A stretch of 48,325 nt of DNA from Isotricha intestinalis (GCA_023807065.1 JAJJLU010000424.1:1-48325); one strand, 5' to 3'. Positions 1 to 10,334 are shown, numbered from the stretch's first letter. Notes: a model not told the origin generated them from the letters alone. Program-made: numbers and translations.

Positions 1-482
1 AATTTAAATTTTTGAAATTTTTATCTATTTCTTTTTATCATAAAATGGTTTTATATCATTTATTTACTTTTTCATTTTAATATAAAAAAGTCACTATCTT
101 TTTTTATATATCACTGATTATAATAATTTTTAAGATTTTTATTTTTTTATATTTAAATTAAATTTTAAATAAATATGTGATTTATTTATTTCTTTAAGAA
201 GAAGACTTTTGTATTAATTATAACATCTATTTCCTTAAATTTTCTCATATATGAATTTAATTAATATATTTTATTGTTTTATAAAAGCCAAAATAATATA
301 ATAAAAAACAATTTTAAAAAAATATATCCAAAAATCAAATATATAATTTAATAAAAAATAAATAAATAAAAATAATATACCCTCAAACTTCCTTTAAAAA
401 AAATACAAACTTTTCAAAAGGAATAAAAACTAAAAATATTAAAAAAATAAAATATAAAAAAATTGTATAACTAAAGAAAAAA
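1..482. other. Gene-free left edge
   Basis: Almost pure A/T sequence with frequent stops in all frames. No telomere repeat is present, so the window does not begin at a chromosome end. The A-rich stretch just before 483 is the probable 5' leader of the next gene. Nothing else is visible. Confidence 0.6.
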
Positions 483-2075
483 ATGTCCTTAATCAAAAGC
501 TCGAAAATTTTTTTAATGGTCCTTTTTTTATCATTTGAAATAATTGCATCATACAAAACAGAAAAAGTAATAGCAGAATATGATGCAGAAACTCAAACCT
601 TAATATATAATGGAAACCTGTTTATTCTTTCTCCATCACCTACAGAACCTTTATTATTAAAAGTTAAAGAAGCAAAAGGAGAATCACATGAAGCAGGAGA
701 AAAATTATCTGGTGCACAATTTTGGTTTTATCTTTTCGTAGCAATTGCATTAGTTTGTTTTGCTGGAGCAATGTCAGGTTTAACTGTAGGATATCTTTCA
801 ATAGATACATTAATATTAGAATTGAAAATTTCCAACGGGACAGAAAGTGAAAAATATTATGCAAAAAAAATCTTATCTATTGTATCTAATCACCATTGGT
901 TACTTGTAACATTACTTTTATGTAACAGTTTTGCAGCAGAATATATGCCAATTGTACTTGATAAACTTGTAAGTGAATTTATGGCTGTTGTTTTATCAGT
1001 TACTCTCCTTCTATTTGTTGGTGAAATTATTCCTCAAGCTGCATGCACTGGTCCAAGTCAAATGAAAATTGCTTCTTTCTTAGCTCCATTTACATACTTT
1101 TTAATGGTTGTTACTTATCCTATTTCTTATCCTATTGCTCTTCTTATGGATTGGATTATTGGAACTCATGGAAAGAGTCGTTTTTGTAACAGTGATTTGA
1201 GGAGCTTAATAGAATTACATACTGTTGATGCTTTAAAGAATTTAGATGTTGTTGAAGAGGAACATCATGATAGTGAAAAGAAAGAGTTGAAAGAAGGTGA
1301 GAAAGTTGGACTTTCTAAAGAACAAGTTAATTATATGATTGGAGCTCTTGATATTAGTTCTAAGAAAGCTTTTGATATTATGATTCCAATCCAAAAAACT
1401 ACTATGATTGATTATTTTTCTACTATTGATAGAAATTTCATTCAAGATTTACTTAAAAAAGGATTCAGTAGAATTCCAGTATTTTTAAAAGATCCAGATA
1501 ATATTATTGGTATTTTGAGAATTAAACAATTAATTGGTATTGATATTTCTACACCAAAAACAATTAAAGATTTAAAAATTACACTTTCAAGTCCTTTGAT
1601 AATAAGTAAAAATATGCTTGCTATGGATTTATTAACTGAATTTAGAAAAGGAAGATCACATATGGCATTTATTACTGAATCTGCAAATGTTGAAAAACTA
1701 CAAAAAAGATTAGGTTTAGATAAAAATAATTCTTTAAGAGATACATCAGTATTAAGTAAATTAGAACAAACTGATAGTAAAAGAAATTATGTTAAAATTT
1801 TAGGAATAGTTACTATTGAAGATGTGATTGAAAAAATGTTTAATATTGAAATTTTAGATGAAGATGATTATAATAAAGGAAAGAAAAAAGAGAATCTTAA
1901 AAAAGTTCTTACTAGACAAATTACCCAAAGCTTTATAGATAAAAAGAAATCTTTATTGAATGATATGATTGAACACAGTAACAAAGATACTATTATAGAA
2001 GAAAACAATCCTTATACTCTCTATGAAGGTTATGATGAATATAAAGATGAAAAACAAAAAGATTATATAATTTAA
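483..2075 (+). CDS. DUF21/CBS-pair membrane protein (CNNM/CorC-like)
   Basis: A 530-residue protein. A hydrophobic N-terminus (about 8-23) looks like a signal peptide. A DUF21 (CNNM transmembrane) domain spans about 78-228, with hydrophobic segments near 78-97, 137-158, 165-188 and 196-226, and carries the family hallmark GEIIPQ at 180-185. A CBS pair follows at about 290-455; its end (GIVTIEDVIEKM near 441-452) matches the usual second-CBS signature. The animal CNNM C-terminal cyclic-nucleotide-like domain is missing and a charged tail of about 75 residues takes its place, as in short plant and protist DUF21 proteins. The family is linked to Mg2+ or other divalent cation homeostasis, probably at plasma or vacuolar membranes; the substrate here is inferred. 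The start is the first ATG, in an A-rich context with in-frame stops upstream. The stop is TAA. Confidence 0.9.
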   Translation: MSLIKSSKIFLMVLFLSFEIIASYKTEKVIAEYDAETQTLIYNGNLFILSPSPTEPLLLKVKEAKGESHEAGEKLSGAQFWFYLFVAIALVCFAGAMSGLTVGYLSIDTLILELKISNGTESEKYYAKKILSIVSNHHWLLVTLLLCNSFAAEYMPIVLDKLVSEFMAVVLSVTLLLFVGEIIPQAACTGPSQMKIASFLAPFTYFLMVVTYPISYPIALLMDWIIGTHGKSRFCNSDLRSLIELHTVDALKNLDVVEEEHHDSEKKELKEGEKVGLSKEQVNYMIGALDISSKKAFDIMIPIQKTTMIDYFSTIDRNFIQDLLKKGFSRIPVFLKDPDNIIGILRIKQLIGIDISTPKTIKDLKITLSSPLIISKNMLAMDLLTEFRKGRSHMAFITESANVEKLQKRLGLDKNNSLRDTSVLSKLEQTDSKRNYVKILGIVTIEDVIEKMFNIEILDEDDYNKGKKKENLKKVLTRQITQSFIDKKKSLLNDMIEHSNKDTIIEENNPYTLYEGYDEYKDEKQKDYII

Positions 2076-2703
2076 AAGTATATTGCGTAATAAATAATAT
2101 TTAACTGAAGAATAAGGGATAATTTGTTAAAACATTAATTTTTTAATAATATTTTTTCTGTTTTTATTCTTTTTAATGATATGAAATATGAATTGAAAAA
2201 GTCAAAAAAGAGATTAAGTTTATTATCTTTTATATTTTATAAAAACTAATCTCAATTAAATAAATAATTAAAACATTTAAATTTGGAAATAAAATTAATT
2301 TGAAAATTATAATGAATTCTTCTTTTTTATTGATCACAACTTTTTGTTTAACTTTTTTTCTTTCTAAGAAATTTTAGTTTTCCTTTTTAAAAATAATTTT
2401 TTAGTTCATCAACAAATTAAAATATATAAATATTTTTCTTAAAAATTATTTAATTAACAAATAATTATTTTTAAAAAATGCTTTTAAAAAATAAAATACA
2501 ATAAAGTTAAACCTATTTTGAAAAATTCTATATTAGATATATAATGAATTATGAAACAAAGAAAATATTTATGAATATCTAACATATATTTTTATCGAGA
2601 TTTGAAAAGTTAAAAGTTTAAATTTTTTATTATATTTTAATATCTTTTATTAAGAATAAAATAAATATTTTTGAATATTTAAAAATTAAATTTAATTTTG
2701 AAA
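2076..2703. other. Intergenic region
   Basis: About 630 bp of A/T-rich DNA between two genes on the same strand. No open frame of note and no RNA-like GC island is visible. Confidence 0.5.
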
Positions 2704-4479
2704 ATGTCTCTAAAAGATTTTGAAATATTAAAAGATATAGGAACAGGTTCATTTGGTGTTGTTTTCTTAGTTAGACGTCTTTTAGATAATAAAATATATG
2801 CACTTAAAAGAGTGAAACTTTCAAAACTCTCAAATAAGGAAAAAATAAATTCATTAAATGAAGTAAGATTTTTAGCATCTTTATCCCACCAAAATATTAT
2901 TGCATATAAAGAATCTTTTTTTGAAGATAATTCAGACACTTTAAACTTAGTACTTGAATACGCAGATGATGGTGATTTACAATCAAAAATATTTTATCAA
3001 AAAAAAATTCGTTCTTATTTCAAAGAAAAAACCATATGGTCATATTTTATTCAAATGGTTAAAGGTTTAAAAATATTACATGACAATAATGTAATGCATA
3101 GAGATTTAAAATCTGCAAATATATTCTTAATGAAAAATGGTATTTGTAAATTAGGAGATTTGAATATATCAAAATTATATAAAGATGGTTATTTAAATTT
3201 AAAAAATTCTCAAATGGGAACTCCATGTTATGCAGCACCAGAAGTATGGAATGATAAAGGTTATTCTTTTAAAAGTGATATATGGTCTCTTGGTTGTATA
3301 TTATATGAATTATGTACTTTACATTTACCTTTTGGAGAGAGAAATATTAAAGAAGTTTATTTTAATATTATGAATGGAGAATATAATAATATTCCAAATC
3401 ATTTTTCTAAAGATTTGGGTATTATTATTAATTTATTATTACAAATTGATCCAAGAAAAAGACCAACTTGTAGTGATATTTTAGAAAATAAAATAATAGT
3501 TAAAGTTATTGATAATTTATTTGGGTTTTTTGGAGCTGATAAAAAAAGGAATAATTCTAATATAATGATTAATAATAATATGAATTCTGTTAGAAATGGA
3601 AGGGATATTAAAAATTTATTACCTAATTTTAATAATTATGAAAATGATAAAAGGAATTTAATTCCTATTTCACATAAAAAAGTTTTTTCAGGTTATTGCA
3701 CTGAAAGTAATTTTAATAGAAGTAGTAAAACAAATAATAATATTAATAATCAAATTAAAATGAAAAGAAATTTATCTTTTCAGTCTAAAAATGATAATGA
3801 ATCAAATTATAGGAATAATAGTTTAGTTATTAGGGCTAAAAATAATAGTAAAAATATTGTTCATGAGATTAATTCAAGTAGAGAAAAAATTGAAAAAGAA
3901 GAAAATAATATTCATAGAGGATTACTTAATTTAAATTTAAATAACATTGCTTCAGACAAAAAAAAAAAATTAATGAAACATTATTCATTTCAAAATGGAA
4001 TAGGAATTGGAGTTGGGATTTTATCGAGTAAAAACAGAGAAAAATTTTCTAAAAAAATAATTGATGAAAACTATCAATTAAATAATAAAACAATTAATGA
4101 AGAAAGTTATTCTACAATGGTGAATAATCTTCCAAATTCAAGAAACAATAATTGTTTAGATTGTAAAGCAGCTACAAACATAAATAATATTAATAATCAT
4201 AAAATTGAAAAAATTTATTCTGCTCAATCAACTAAAGAAAATTCAACAATGAGTTCTTATAATAATACTCATTCAAATGAATTTAAAGAAAATCAAGATG
4301 AAAATATCAAAAAACTAAGTGTTGGTTTTGAAGAAAAAAATAATTCAAAAAATAAGAATAAATTAAGTTTATTTTTGAATAAAATTTCAATTCCAAATAA
4401 TAGAGGCTCAAATATTCAAACTTTTCTGAATCAAAAAAACCTTAATAATTTAATCAAATTAAATACTATTGAGTCTTAA
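2704..4479 (+). CDS. NIMA-related (NEK-type) Ser/Thr protein kinase, DLN variant
   Basis: A 591-residue protein counted from the ATG at 2704; a TTG two codons upstream is only an apparent start and is preceded by an in-frame TAA. The kinase domain lies at about 6-270: glycine loop GTGSFGVV 13-20, catalytic Lys35 (YALK), helix-C Glu53, HRDLKSAN 132-139 and a GTPCYAAPE activation-segment end. HRDLKSANIFL together with the loop style points to the NEK family, which in ciliates controls cilium length, basal bodies and the cell cycle. The Mg-binding motif is DLN (152-154) instead of DFG; Asp is kept, so activity is plausible. After about residue 275 comes a tail of roughly 315 residues dominated by Asn, Lys and Ser with no recognisable domain. 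The stop is TAA. Confidence 0.88.
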   Translation: MSLKDFEILKDIGTGSFGVVFLVRRLLDNKIYALKRVKLSKLSNKEKINSLNEVRFLASLSHQNIIAYKESFFEDNSDTLNLVLEYADDGDLQSKIFYQKKIRSYFKEKTIWSYFIQMVKGLKILHDNNVMHRDLKSANIFLMKNGICKLGDLNISKLYKDGYLNLKNSQMGTPCYAAPEVWNDKGYSFKSDIWSLGCILYELCTLHLPFGERNIKEVYFNIMNGEYNNIPNHFSKDLGIIINLLLQIDPRKRPTCSDILENKIIVKVIDNLFGFFGADKKRNNSNIMINNNMNSVRNGRDIKNLLPNFNNYENDKRNLIPISHKKVFSGYCTESNFNRSSKTNNNINNQIKMKRNLSFQSKNDNESNYRNNSLVIRAKNNSKNIVHEINSSREKIEKEENNIHRGLLNLNLNNIASDKKKKLMKHYSFQNGIGIGVGILSSKNREKFSKKIIDENYQLNNKTINEESYSTMVNNLPNSRNNNCLDCKAATNINNINNHKIEKIYSAQSTKENSTMSSYNNTHSNEFKENQDENIKKLSVGFEEKNNSKNKNKLSLFLNKISIPNNRGSNIQTFLNQKNLNNLIKLNTIES

Positions 4480-5179
4480 GAAAAATTTTATTTTAAAAAT
4501 ATCCTATTGTTATATTATATTGGAAGTTGGTATCAAATTTTTTAAATAAATACACTTATAATCATTTTTTATTTTTCATTTAAATATATTTTACATTTTA
4601 TAAATTAATGAAGTTAAAAAAGCTTTAATTTTTGTATAACAATTTCATAAATTTATTAATAATTTCATTAATTCTTTATAAAATAAAGAAATCTTTAGAT
4701 TATTATCCAAAGAGAAGAATCAAAAATTAAAAATTCAGATATTATTTTTTTTATAAATTATTTATTAGGATATTAGCATCGAAAAATATAAATAATTCTT
4801 TTTTGGATTTTTTATTTAATTAAGTGATTGAACTATATTAAATTCAATAGTCATATTAAAGAAAATAAATGAATGTATTTCCTAATTTTTTCTTAATGAA
4901 AAGTTCTTACATTAAATAGATTTTATTAAAAAATAAAATCCTTTTTAATGTAATTCGATTGAGAAATAAATTTGATAAAAAGCTTATAGAATTATTTATT
5001 TATTTTTATTTTAAAAAAAAATTTCAATGCGTTTAAATTTTTTATTTATTAATTTACTTTATTTATTTTTTTCATTATTATTAAAATACTAATTTCCAAA
5101 TAAACTTAAAAAGAAAATACAATGAAATAAAATAGTAAAGGAGAACAAATATTCTAGTTAATGTTCCCCAATAAAATTT
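4480..5179. other. Intergenic region between convergent genes
   Basis: About 700 bp between the 3' ends of two convergent genes. A/T-rich, with no reading frame or structured element that I can support. Confidence 0.5.
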
Positions 5180-7369
5180 TCAGATTTCTTTCGTATTAGT
5201 ATTAATTGTATTATTATTATTACTTTTTTCTGGATTTTTTTTTGTATTTTTAATCACACTAATTAATTCAATAGCAAGTTCCTTAGTAGCCTTAAAATCT
5301 TCTAAATCAGTAGGAATTAAATTTTTGTCTAAATTTTTCTCCATAGAAGCATTTTCTAAATTTTCCATTATATTTTTATCTTCAAGTAATATTATCTTTA
5401 AATCATTAGAAATAAATAAATTATTTAAAATAATTAAAGAAACATATCTAATTGAAATATATGGATGACTTACTAATTGAATGATTTTTTGAATTAATTC
5501 TAAACTTAAACTTTTCTTTTGATTTTCTTTTCCATTTGAAATATTTGATAAAACATATAAACTATTTAAAATAATATTGTACTCAGTATTTGAATTATTT
5601 AATTTTTCAAATATATTACTTAATAATTGTTCTTTACAATTACTCAAAACTTCCTCAATATCATCTGAAGTTTTATATAATAAAATTCTAAAAATTAAAA
5701 GTGTATGTTCGACAATTTTAATATCAGGATCTTTTAATAAATCAATAAGAACATTATAAGTAATTTTTTTCATAATATTTTTTTTAACTTCTTTATTCAT
5801 ATTCACAGAATATAAAATATTTTTGATTGCAAAAATTGAATTAAATCTAATTTTTTGATGAGTTGTTGTTTTAAAAATTTTTACTAATCTATTAACACAT
5901 TCTAAAACTTCAGAAGTATTTTTATTATTTTCAATTAAAAAATTACATAAAGCATTTGTTGTTTGAATTTGAATATCAATATTTTGATGAGAAGTTAATT
6001 TTAATAATAAACCAGTTATTCCTAAATCTATTAAAGGAGTTTTTATTGAACTTTTTCCTCTAGAAATATTTAAAATAAGAATGATTGAAGATAAAATTAA
6101 TTTATAATTCTGATTTGATTCTAAAATTATATTTAATATTATATTTATATGAGAATTTTCAACTATTTTTTTCCTAATTGAATCTGATGATTCGCATGAA
6201 TTGGCAAGACAATCAATTAATAATTTTTCATATTTTGTTTTTTGATTTAATTTAGAATCAATTGATTTAATTTCATCATTTTCTTTATCTTTTGGAGGAT
6301 TTTCTTTTTCATTTTTTTTATTCTTTTTTATATTTTTAATCTTTTCGTTTATTTGATTTAATTCTTCGGTTGAATATATAGAATCAAATTCTTTAAAAAT
6401 TAAATTTATTCCATCTAAATCATTAAAATGATTTTGAATTAAGTCAGAAAATTTTAATAATGAACCTAAAGAAGATAAACATATTATTTTATTATCTATA
6501 TCTAAGGCATTATCATTTTTTTTTGAAATTAAATCAAATATTATTTTTAACGACCAAATTGTTAAACCTTTTGCTTCTTCTGTTAAAAAAGGTGAAATAT
6601 CAGAACCTTTAAAAGCAAGAACTACATTTGATAATAATTTAATAGATAAAATTAGAATATCTTTCTCATAAAATCTAATTTGTTTATTTATTTTTTCAAA
6701 AAATATTTTTGTATCATTGTTTTTTCCAATTTGTGCTTTACAAAAATCATTATCTTCTTCTGTTAAAGAAATTAAAAGTTTAATTAAATTTTTCTGAAAT
6801 TTTTGTCCTAATTTTGGAGTGTAAAATTTTCGAATGATTTTATCAATTAAATTTGTATTTTTTGTGACTATTTGTTTAAAATAATTATTTTCACAAACTT
6901 TAGCTAAAACTATACATAAAGATTGAAAAATCGATTCATTAATCATATATTGTTCTATATTCAATAAAAAATTATTAAAATATTGTTCAACTTCAAATAA
7001 TTCAATTGAAATCAAATTTGATAAAAGATGAAAATAATTTTCAAATATTGGGATGTTTTCTTTTTCAATTGGAGTATTTTGAATGTATTGAATTGTTAAT
7101 TTTGGTAATTGAAGATACTTTTTTTGAAGCTCTTCTTTATTTATTAAATTTGATTTTATAATTTTATTATGAAATATAAGATAAGAATTTATGATTGAAA
7201 TTGTTAAATTTAATTCTTCTTTATCTGGATATTCTGCTTTTGATAAGTACTTATCTAATAAAGTACAATATTTTTTATTTTGAAGAAAATATAATTTGTT
7301 ATCAAAAGAACCAATTATAGAATTCCTTATTTCTCTTAATTCATCTTTCTTGATTTCTTCTTCTATCAT
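5180..7369 (-). CDS. Armadillo-repeat protein, ARMC8/Gid5-like
   Basis: A 729-residue all-helical protein. Its second half (about 380-690) shows regular helical repeats with armadillo-type spacing, for example LILNISRGKSSIKTPLID, TTNALCNFLIENN and LNSLYVLSNISNGKENQ. The order of these repeats, with short LANISDG-like helices near the C-terminus, resembles ARMC8 (yeast Gid5/Vid28), a scaffold subunit of the GID/CTLH ubiquitin ligase; beta-catenin-like importins are the alternative. A charged, probably disordered insert sits near 345-375. The C-terminal 30 residues are Asn/Thr-rich. It is one of two genes here that end in TGA. The family call is by eye and moderate only; armadillo architecture itself is well supported. 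Confidence 0.6.
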   Translation of the reverse strand: MIEEEIKKDELREIRNSIIGSFDNKLYFLQNKKYCTLLDKYLSKAEYPDKEELNLTISIINSYLIFHNKIIKSNLINKEELQKKYLQLPKLTIQYIQNTPIEKENIPIFENYFHLLSNLISIELFEVEQYFNNFLLNIEQYMINESIFQSLCIVLAKVCENNYFKQIVTKNTNLIDKIIRKFYTPKLGQKFQKNLIKLLISLTEEDNDFCKAQIGKNNDTKIFFEKINKQIRFYEKDILILSIKLLSNVVLAFKGSDISPFLTEEAKGLTIWSLKIIFDLISKKNDNALDIDNKIICLSSLGSLLKFSDLIQNHFNDLDGINLIFKEFDSIYSTEELNQINEKIKNIKKNKKNEKENPPKDKENDEIKSIDSKLNQKTKYEKLLIDCLANSCESSDSIRKKIVENSHINIILNIILESNQNYKLILSSIILILNISRGKSSIKTPLIDLGITGLLLKLTSHQNIDIQIQTTNALCNFLIENNKNTSEVLECVNRLVKIFKTTTHQKIRFNSIFAIKNILYSVNMNKEVKKNIMKKITYNVLIDLLKDPDIKIVEHTLLIFRILLYKTSDDIEEVLSNCKEQLLSNIFEKLNNSNTEYNIILNSLYVLSNISNGKENQKKSLSLELIQKIIQLVSHPYISIRYVSLIILNNLFISNDLKIILLEDKNIMENLENASMEKNLDKNLIPTDLEDFKATKELAIELISVIKNTKKNPEKSNNNNTINTNTKEI

Positions 7370-7713
7370 TTTAAATAAAAAAAAAATATAATTGAAAAAA
7401 AATAATCAAAAATATTATTAAATTAATTATTATTTGATTCTAATCTAATTCATTTTTTATAGAATTATTATTCTAATAAAATATTTATAAATCATCTTTA
7501 AATAATATTTAATTCCCTAAAAATATCCTAATTTATTATATTGTTAAATTGATTTATTAGGAATTAAATAACTAAAAAGAGAAAAAATAATAACAATAAC
7601 ATTATCAATTGTAATATCTTTAACTTTATTATTTAACTATTGTTATTTTCTAAAAATTTTATTTTTTTTTCATTTAAATTTATTATTTTATAATTAATAC
7701 AAATATAATTTTT
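7370..7713. other. Intergenic region
   Basis: About 340 bp of A/T-rich DNA separating two minus-strand genes. It contains the promoter side of the armadillo gene; nothing specific is visible. Confidence 0.4.
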
Positions 7714-8175
7714 TTAATTTTCTTTAACAACTTCTTTTTTCACATTTTCTAAAGTTTTTATATCTTTCTCTATTTTTTCTCCAATATCTTCTCTAATATC
7801 CTTTAAAAGTTCTTGATTATAATTTTCTTTGACACAAACAAAATGAATAAAAAGTTCTTTATTTATTTTTTCTTGATATACTATATGATTATCATAATAT
7901 GAAACAATGCAATTAACTCCCCATTTTTCAGTTTTTGAAATTTGTTCATAGAAAGATTTAAATTTATAACTAAATAATATTTTTATTTTATTATCTTCAT
8001 CTATTGATTCTTCTCCTTTTCTTTTATTTGCCGTTGCAATACTTGCTCCTTCTTCATTTGTTAAAAAAATTAATTCTATAAAATTATATTTATCTAAAAT
8101 ATTATTCAAATATTTATCTATTTTATTATTGTTTTCTTTTTCAGGAGGATTATTAATATTATCATTCTCTAGCAT
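7714..8175 (-). CDS. LAMTOR3/MP1-like roadblock-fold protein
   Basis: A 153-residue protein. After an acidic, Asn-rich N-terminus (1-20) comes a roadblock/LC7-like domain at about 20-135: helix IDKYLNNILDKY, strand FIELIFLTNEEGASIATA, helix KFKSFYEQISKTEKWG, then strands CIVSYYDNHIVYQEKI and LFIHFVCVKENYN and a C-terminal helix. This order, including the strand ending in an N-E-G turn and the 'YY.NHIVYQ' strand, matches LAMTOR3 (MP1), which pairs with LAMTOR2 in the Ragulator complex on lysosomal membranes and scaffolds Rag-TORC1 and MAPK signalling. Length is close to the family norm (about 124 aa) plus a charged C-terminal helix. Another roadblock protein is possible; fold confidence exceeds family confidence. 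Confidence 0.6.
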   Translation of the reverse strand: MLENDNINNPPEKENNNKIDKYLNNILDKYNFIELIFLTNEEGASIATANKRKGEESIDEDNKIKILFSYKFKSFYEQISKTEKWGVNCIVSYYDNHIVYQEKINKELFIHFVCVKENYNQELLKDIREDIGEKIEKDIKTLENVKKEVVKEN

Positions 8176-8826
8176 CTTTATTATTATTTTTTATTTTAAT
8201 TTATCAATTAATTTTTAAATACATTCTTTAATTCCCAAAACTATAAAAAAAAAGGAAATAAAAAGTATAAAATGAATAAATAGAATTTAAAAATAACAAT
8301 TAGTATATAAAACAAGGAAATTATTGAAAATATAAAATGAATAATTTATTTATATATTAATTATTTAATTTTTCTACTTTCAATTCTTTCTCTATATCAA
8401 TCATTTGATAAGAATATATTGATATTTTATAAATTCCCAGAAAGACTTTGAAGAAGAGTATGTTCATTCTTTACAAATTCTTTTATTTTTTAAATAAAAA
8501 ATATATAAGTAATTCAAAACTAAGTTTTTTTTATTATAATATTCATTTTACATGAATTAAAATTATTTTACTTATATTTATAATATTAAAGATAAACATC
8601 ATTAATATAACATTTCATAAACAAACCTATCTATCCTATGAAATAAAAAAAGAAAATTTAAATTTTTTCAACAAATTATTGTTTATATAAATCTTCAAGA
8701 TTTTAAGAAAAAAATAATAATTATTTTCAATTATTAATTGCAACAAAATTTATTATATTTTTCATTAAAATCAATTCTTTTATTTATTATAAATATAGTT
8801 CAATAAGTATTTGAAATAATAAATCA
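8176..8826. other. Divergent intergenic region
   Basis: About 650 bp between the 5' ends of the LAMTOR3-like and bZIP genes, so it should hold both promoters. It is A/T-rich; no specific motif can be singled out by reading. Confidence 0.5.
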
Positions 8827-9270
8827 ATGCTTTTTCCTGAAAATGAAAATATTAATATTATTGAAAATGATCTATGTTTTAATGATGAAACATTGTTTGA
8901 ACAAATTTCAATTAATATTCCAAGTTTTGAAGAAGAAAAATTAAAAACTTTATCAGTAAAAAGAAAAAATGCTGATTTTTCAAAACAAACAAGATTAAGG
9001 AAAAAAGTTGAGATTGAAAATATAAGAAAACAAAATCAATTTTTTAAACAAAAAATCCAATTTTTAGAAAAAAAAGTAAATGAACATTTATGTAATGAAT
9101 GTAAAAGAAAAATATTACCTTTCTTTAATCTTTCAATCGATATTAATAATAATAATTCAAAAAATAAATTGTTTTTCTTTACAACTATATTAACAATGAT
9201 TTTTGTTTATTTTTGCTTAGTAAATAATAAACAAATAAATATAAAAAATCACCTTCAAAAATTAAAATAA
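8827..9270 (+). CDS. Small bZIP-like protein with a C-terminal transmembrane segment
   Basis: A 147-residue protein. Residues 45-60 form a basic region (KRKNADFSKQTRLRKK) that lines up with the bZIP consensus of a central Asn, a small residue and R-x-R-K-K. It runs directly into a helical heptad stretch at 61-88 (ending KIQFLEKKVNEHL). A short C-N-E-C stretch at 89-92 is followed by a hydrophobic segment at about 115-132 and a basic tail of about 15 residues. DNA-binding basic zipper followed by one membrane span is the architecture of ER-tethered factors such as ATF6, CREB3/OASIS and plant bZIP17/28, which are released by proteolysis under stress. This protein is far shorter than any of those, with an acidic N-terminus of about 44 residues as the only candidate activation region. 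The tether role is inference. Confidence 0.6.
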   Translation: MLFPENENINIIENDLCFNDETLFEQISINIPSFEEEKLKTLSVKRKNADFSKQTRLRKKVEIENIRKQNQFFKQKIQFLEKKVNEHLCNECKRKILPFFNLSIDINNNNSKNKLFFFTTILTMIFVYFCLVNNKQINIKNHLQKLK

Positions 9271-10334
9271 TAATATGAAATTGATATATTAGTATCATCA
9301 TCAGAGTATGTATTAAATATAATAATTAACTCCAAAAAAATGTATATATTCATCTAAAGAAATTTAATAAAATAAAGCATTTTTATTTAAGAACTTTCAG
9401 AACAAAAAATTTAAAAACAAGATTTAATAGCTGAAAATTGTGAAGGATATTTGATTAAATTGAATGAAAAGTCTTTCAAAATAAAGTTAATTTAATTCTC
9501 TTTATAATTTACCCTTGATTATATTAATGTCCTTTATGAAACAAAGTTTATGAAAATATTAGCATTAACGTGTATTTAATTAAAAAGTAATAAATGATGA
9601 TACTAAAAATGTTTAAGAAATCTTTTTATTTTTTATTTATTTAATTTAATAGATTATATTGAAAATAATTATTTTAAAAAAATTTTTGTTTATTTATAAA
9701 AATGGCAAGTAATTTAAATTCTTTAAGTAATAGTACTTTTATACTTATATCATATTTTTGAATTATAACAAACTAAATTAAGAAATAAGAATTCACATAA
9801 ATATATTGTATTTTAATGGGTGATAAACTTCATACAATTAATAAAGAAATAAAAAAATAACCATCAAAGGATGCTCTATATTTTACAAAAAAAGGAAAAT
9901 AACTAGTTTGATAAATAAAGTATAGATACAAAATCTATAAAATATGGAAAAGTTTAAAATACTAACCATATAAATGAAAAATGAATTACAAATATTAATT
10001 CTTATTGAGTGACTATAATAAATGATTTATTCTTTACAATACTTGAATATTTTTAATATTAGTAATAGTGGAATTGTATGTTATAAAATTAAGGAAAATA
10101 TATATGAGTAATATTAAATTATAAAGGAGAAAAAAAGTATGTTAAATTGGAATTTTATGAATGATATTTAGTAATAGGAAGTGAATATAATCATGTAGAT
10201 TGAAAAAATGATATATTAAAACAAGATTTTTTTGAATATATTTATTATATTTATATATAAATCAATATAATTAAACTTTAGATGAAGATATTAAATTTAA
10301 AAATAAAAAAATAAATAATAATTATACTGCACAA
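9271..10334 (+). pseudogene. Decayed coding-like DNA, origin unknown
   Basis: No intact gene, but the plus strand shows short protein-like stretches broken by stops. Examples are about 9421-9493 (reads DLIAENCEGYLIKLNEK), about 9850-9900 (PSKDALYFTKKGK) and about 10120-10255 (GEKKYVKLEFYE, stop, YLVIGSEYNHVD, stop, then KNDILKQDFFEY). Residue composition there, with Gly, Asp, Cys and Trp-like positions, is less A/T-driven than ordinary spacer in this window. I do not recognise the ancestral protein. Chance open stretches in A/T-rich DNA are the alternative. Confidence 0.3.

Noticed and set aside
664..864. Minus-strand reading frames inside the DUF21 gene and many similar ones inside other genes (for example 39497-39834, 42859-43170, 35387-35569)
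   Set aside because: They are shadows of well-supported genes on the other strand or in another frame; their composition is only Leu/Phe/Ile/Ser from A/T-rich complement sequence.
2698..2703. TTG start for the NEK kinase
   Set aside because: An ATG follows two codons later, and TTG initiation is not expected in ciliates. The same reasoning moved the CH-protein start from 42866 to 42902.
9271..10334. Reading stops as sense (TAA/TAG as Gln, TGA as Trp) for the whole genome
   Set aside because: All 22 supported genes end properly at TAA or TGA with no in-frame stops inside conserved domains, so reassignment cannot be general. It is left only as a possibility for an imported element.
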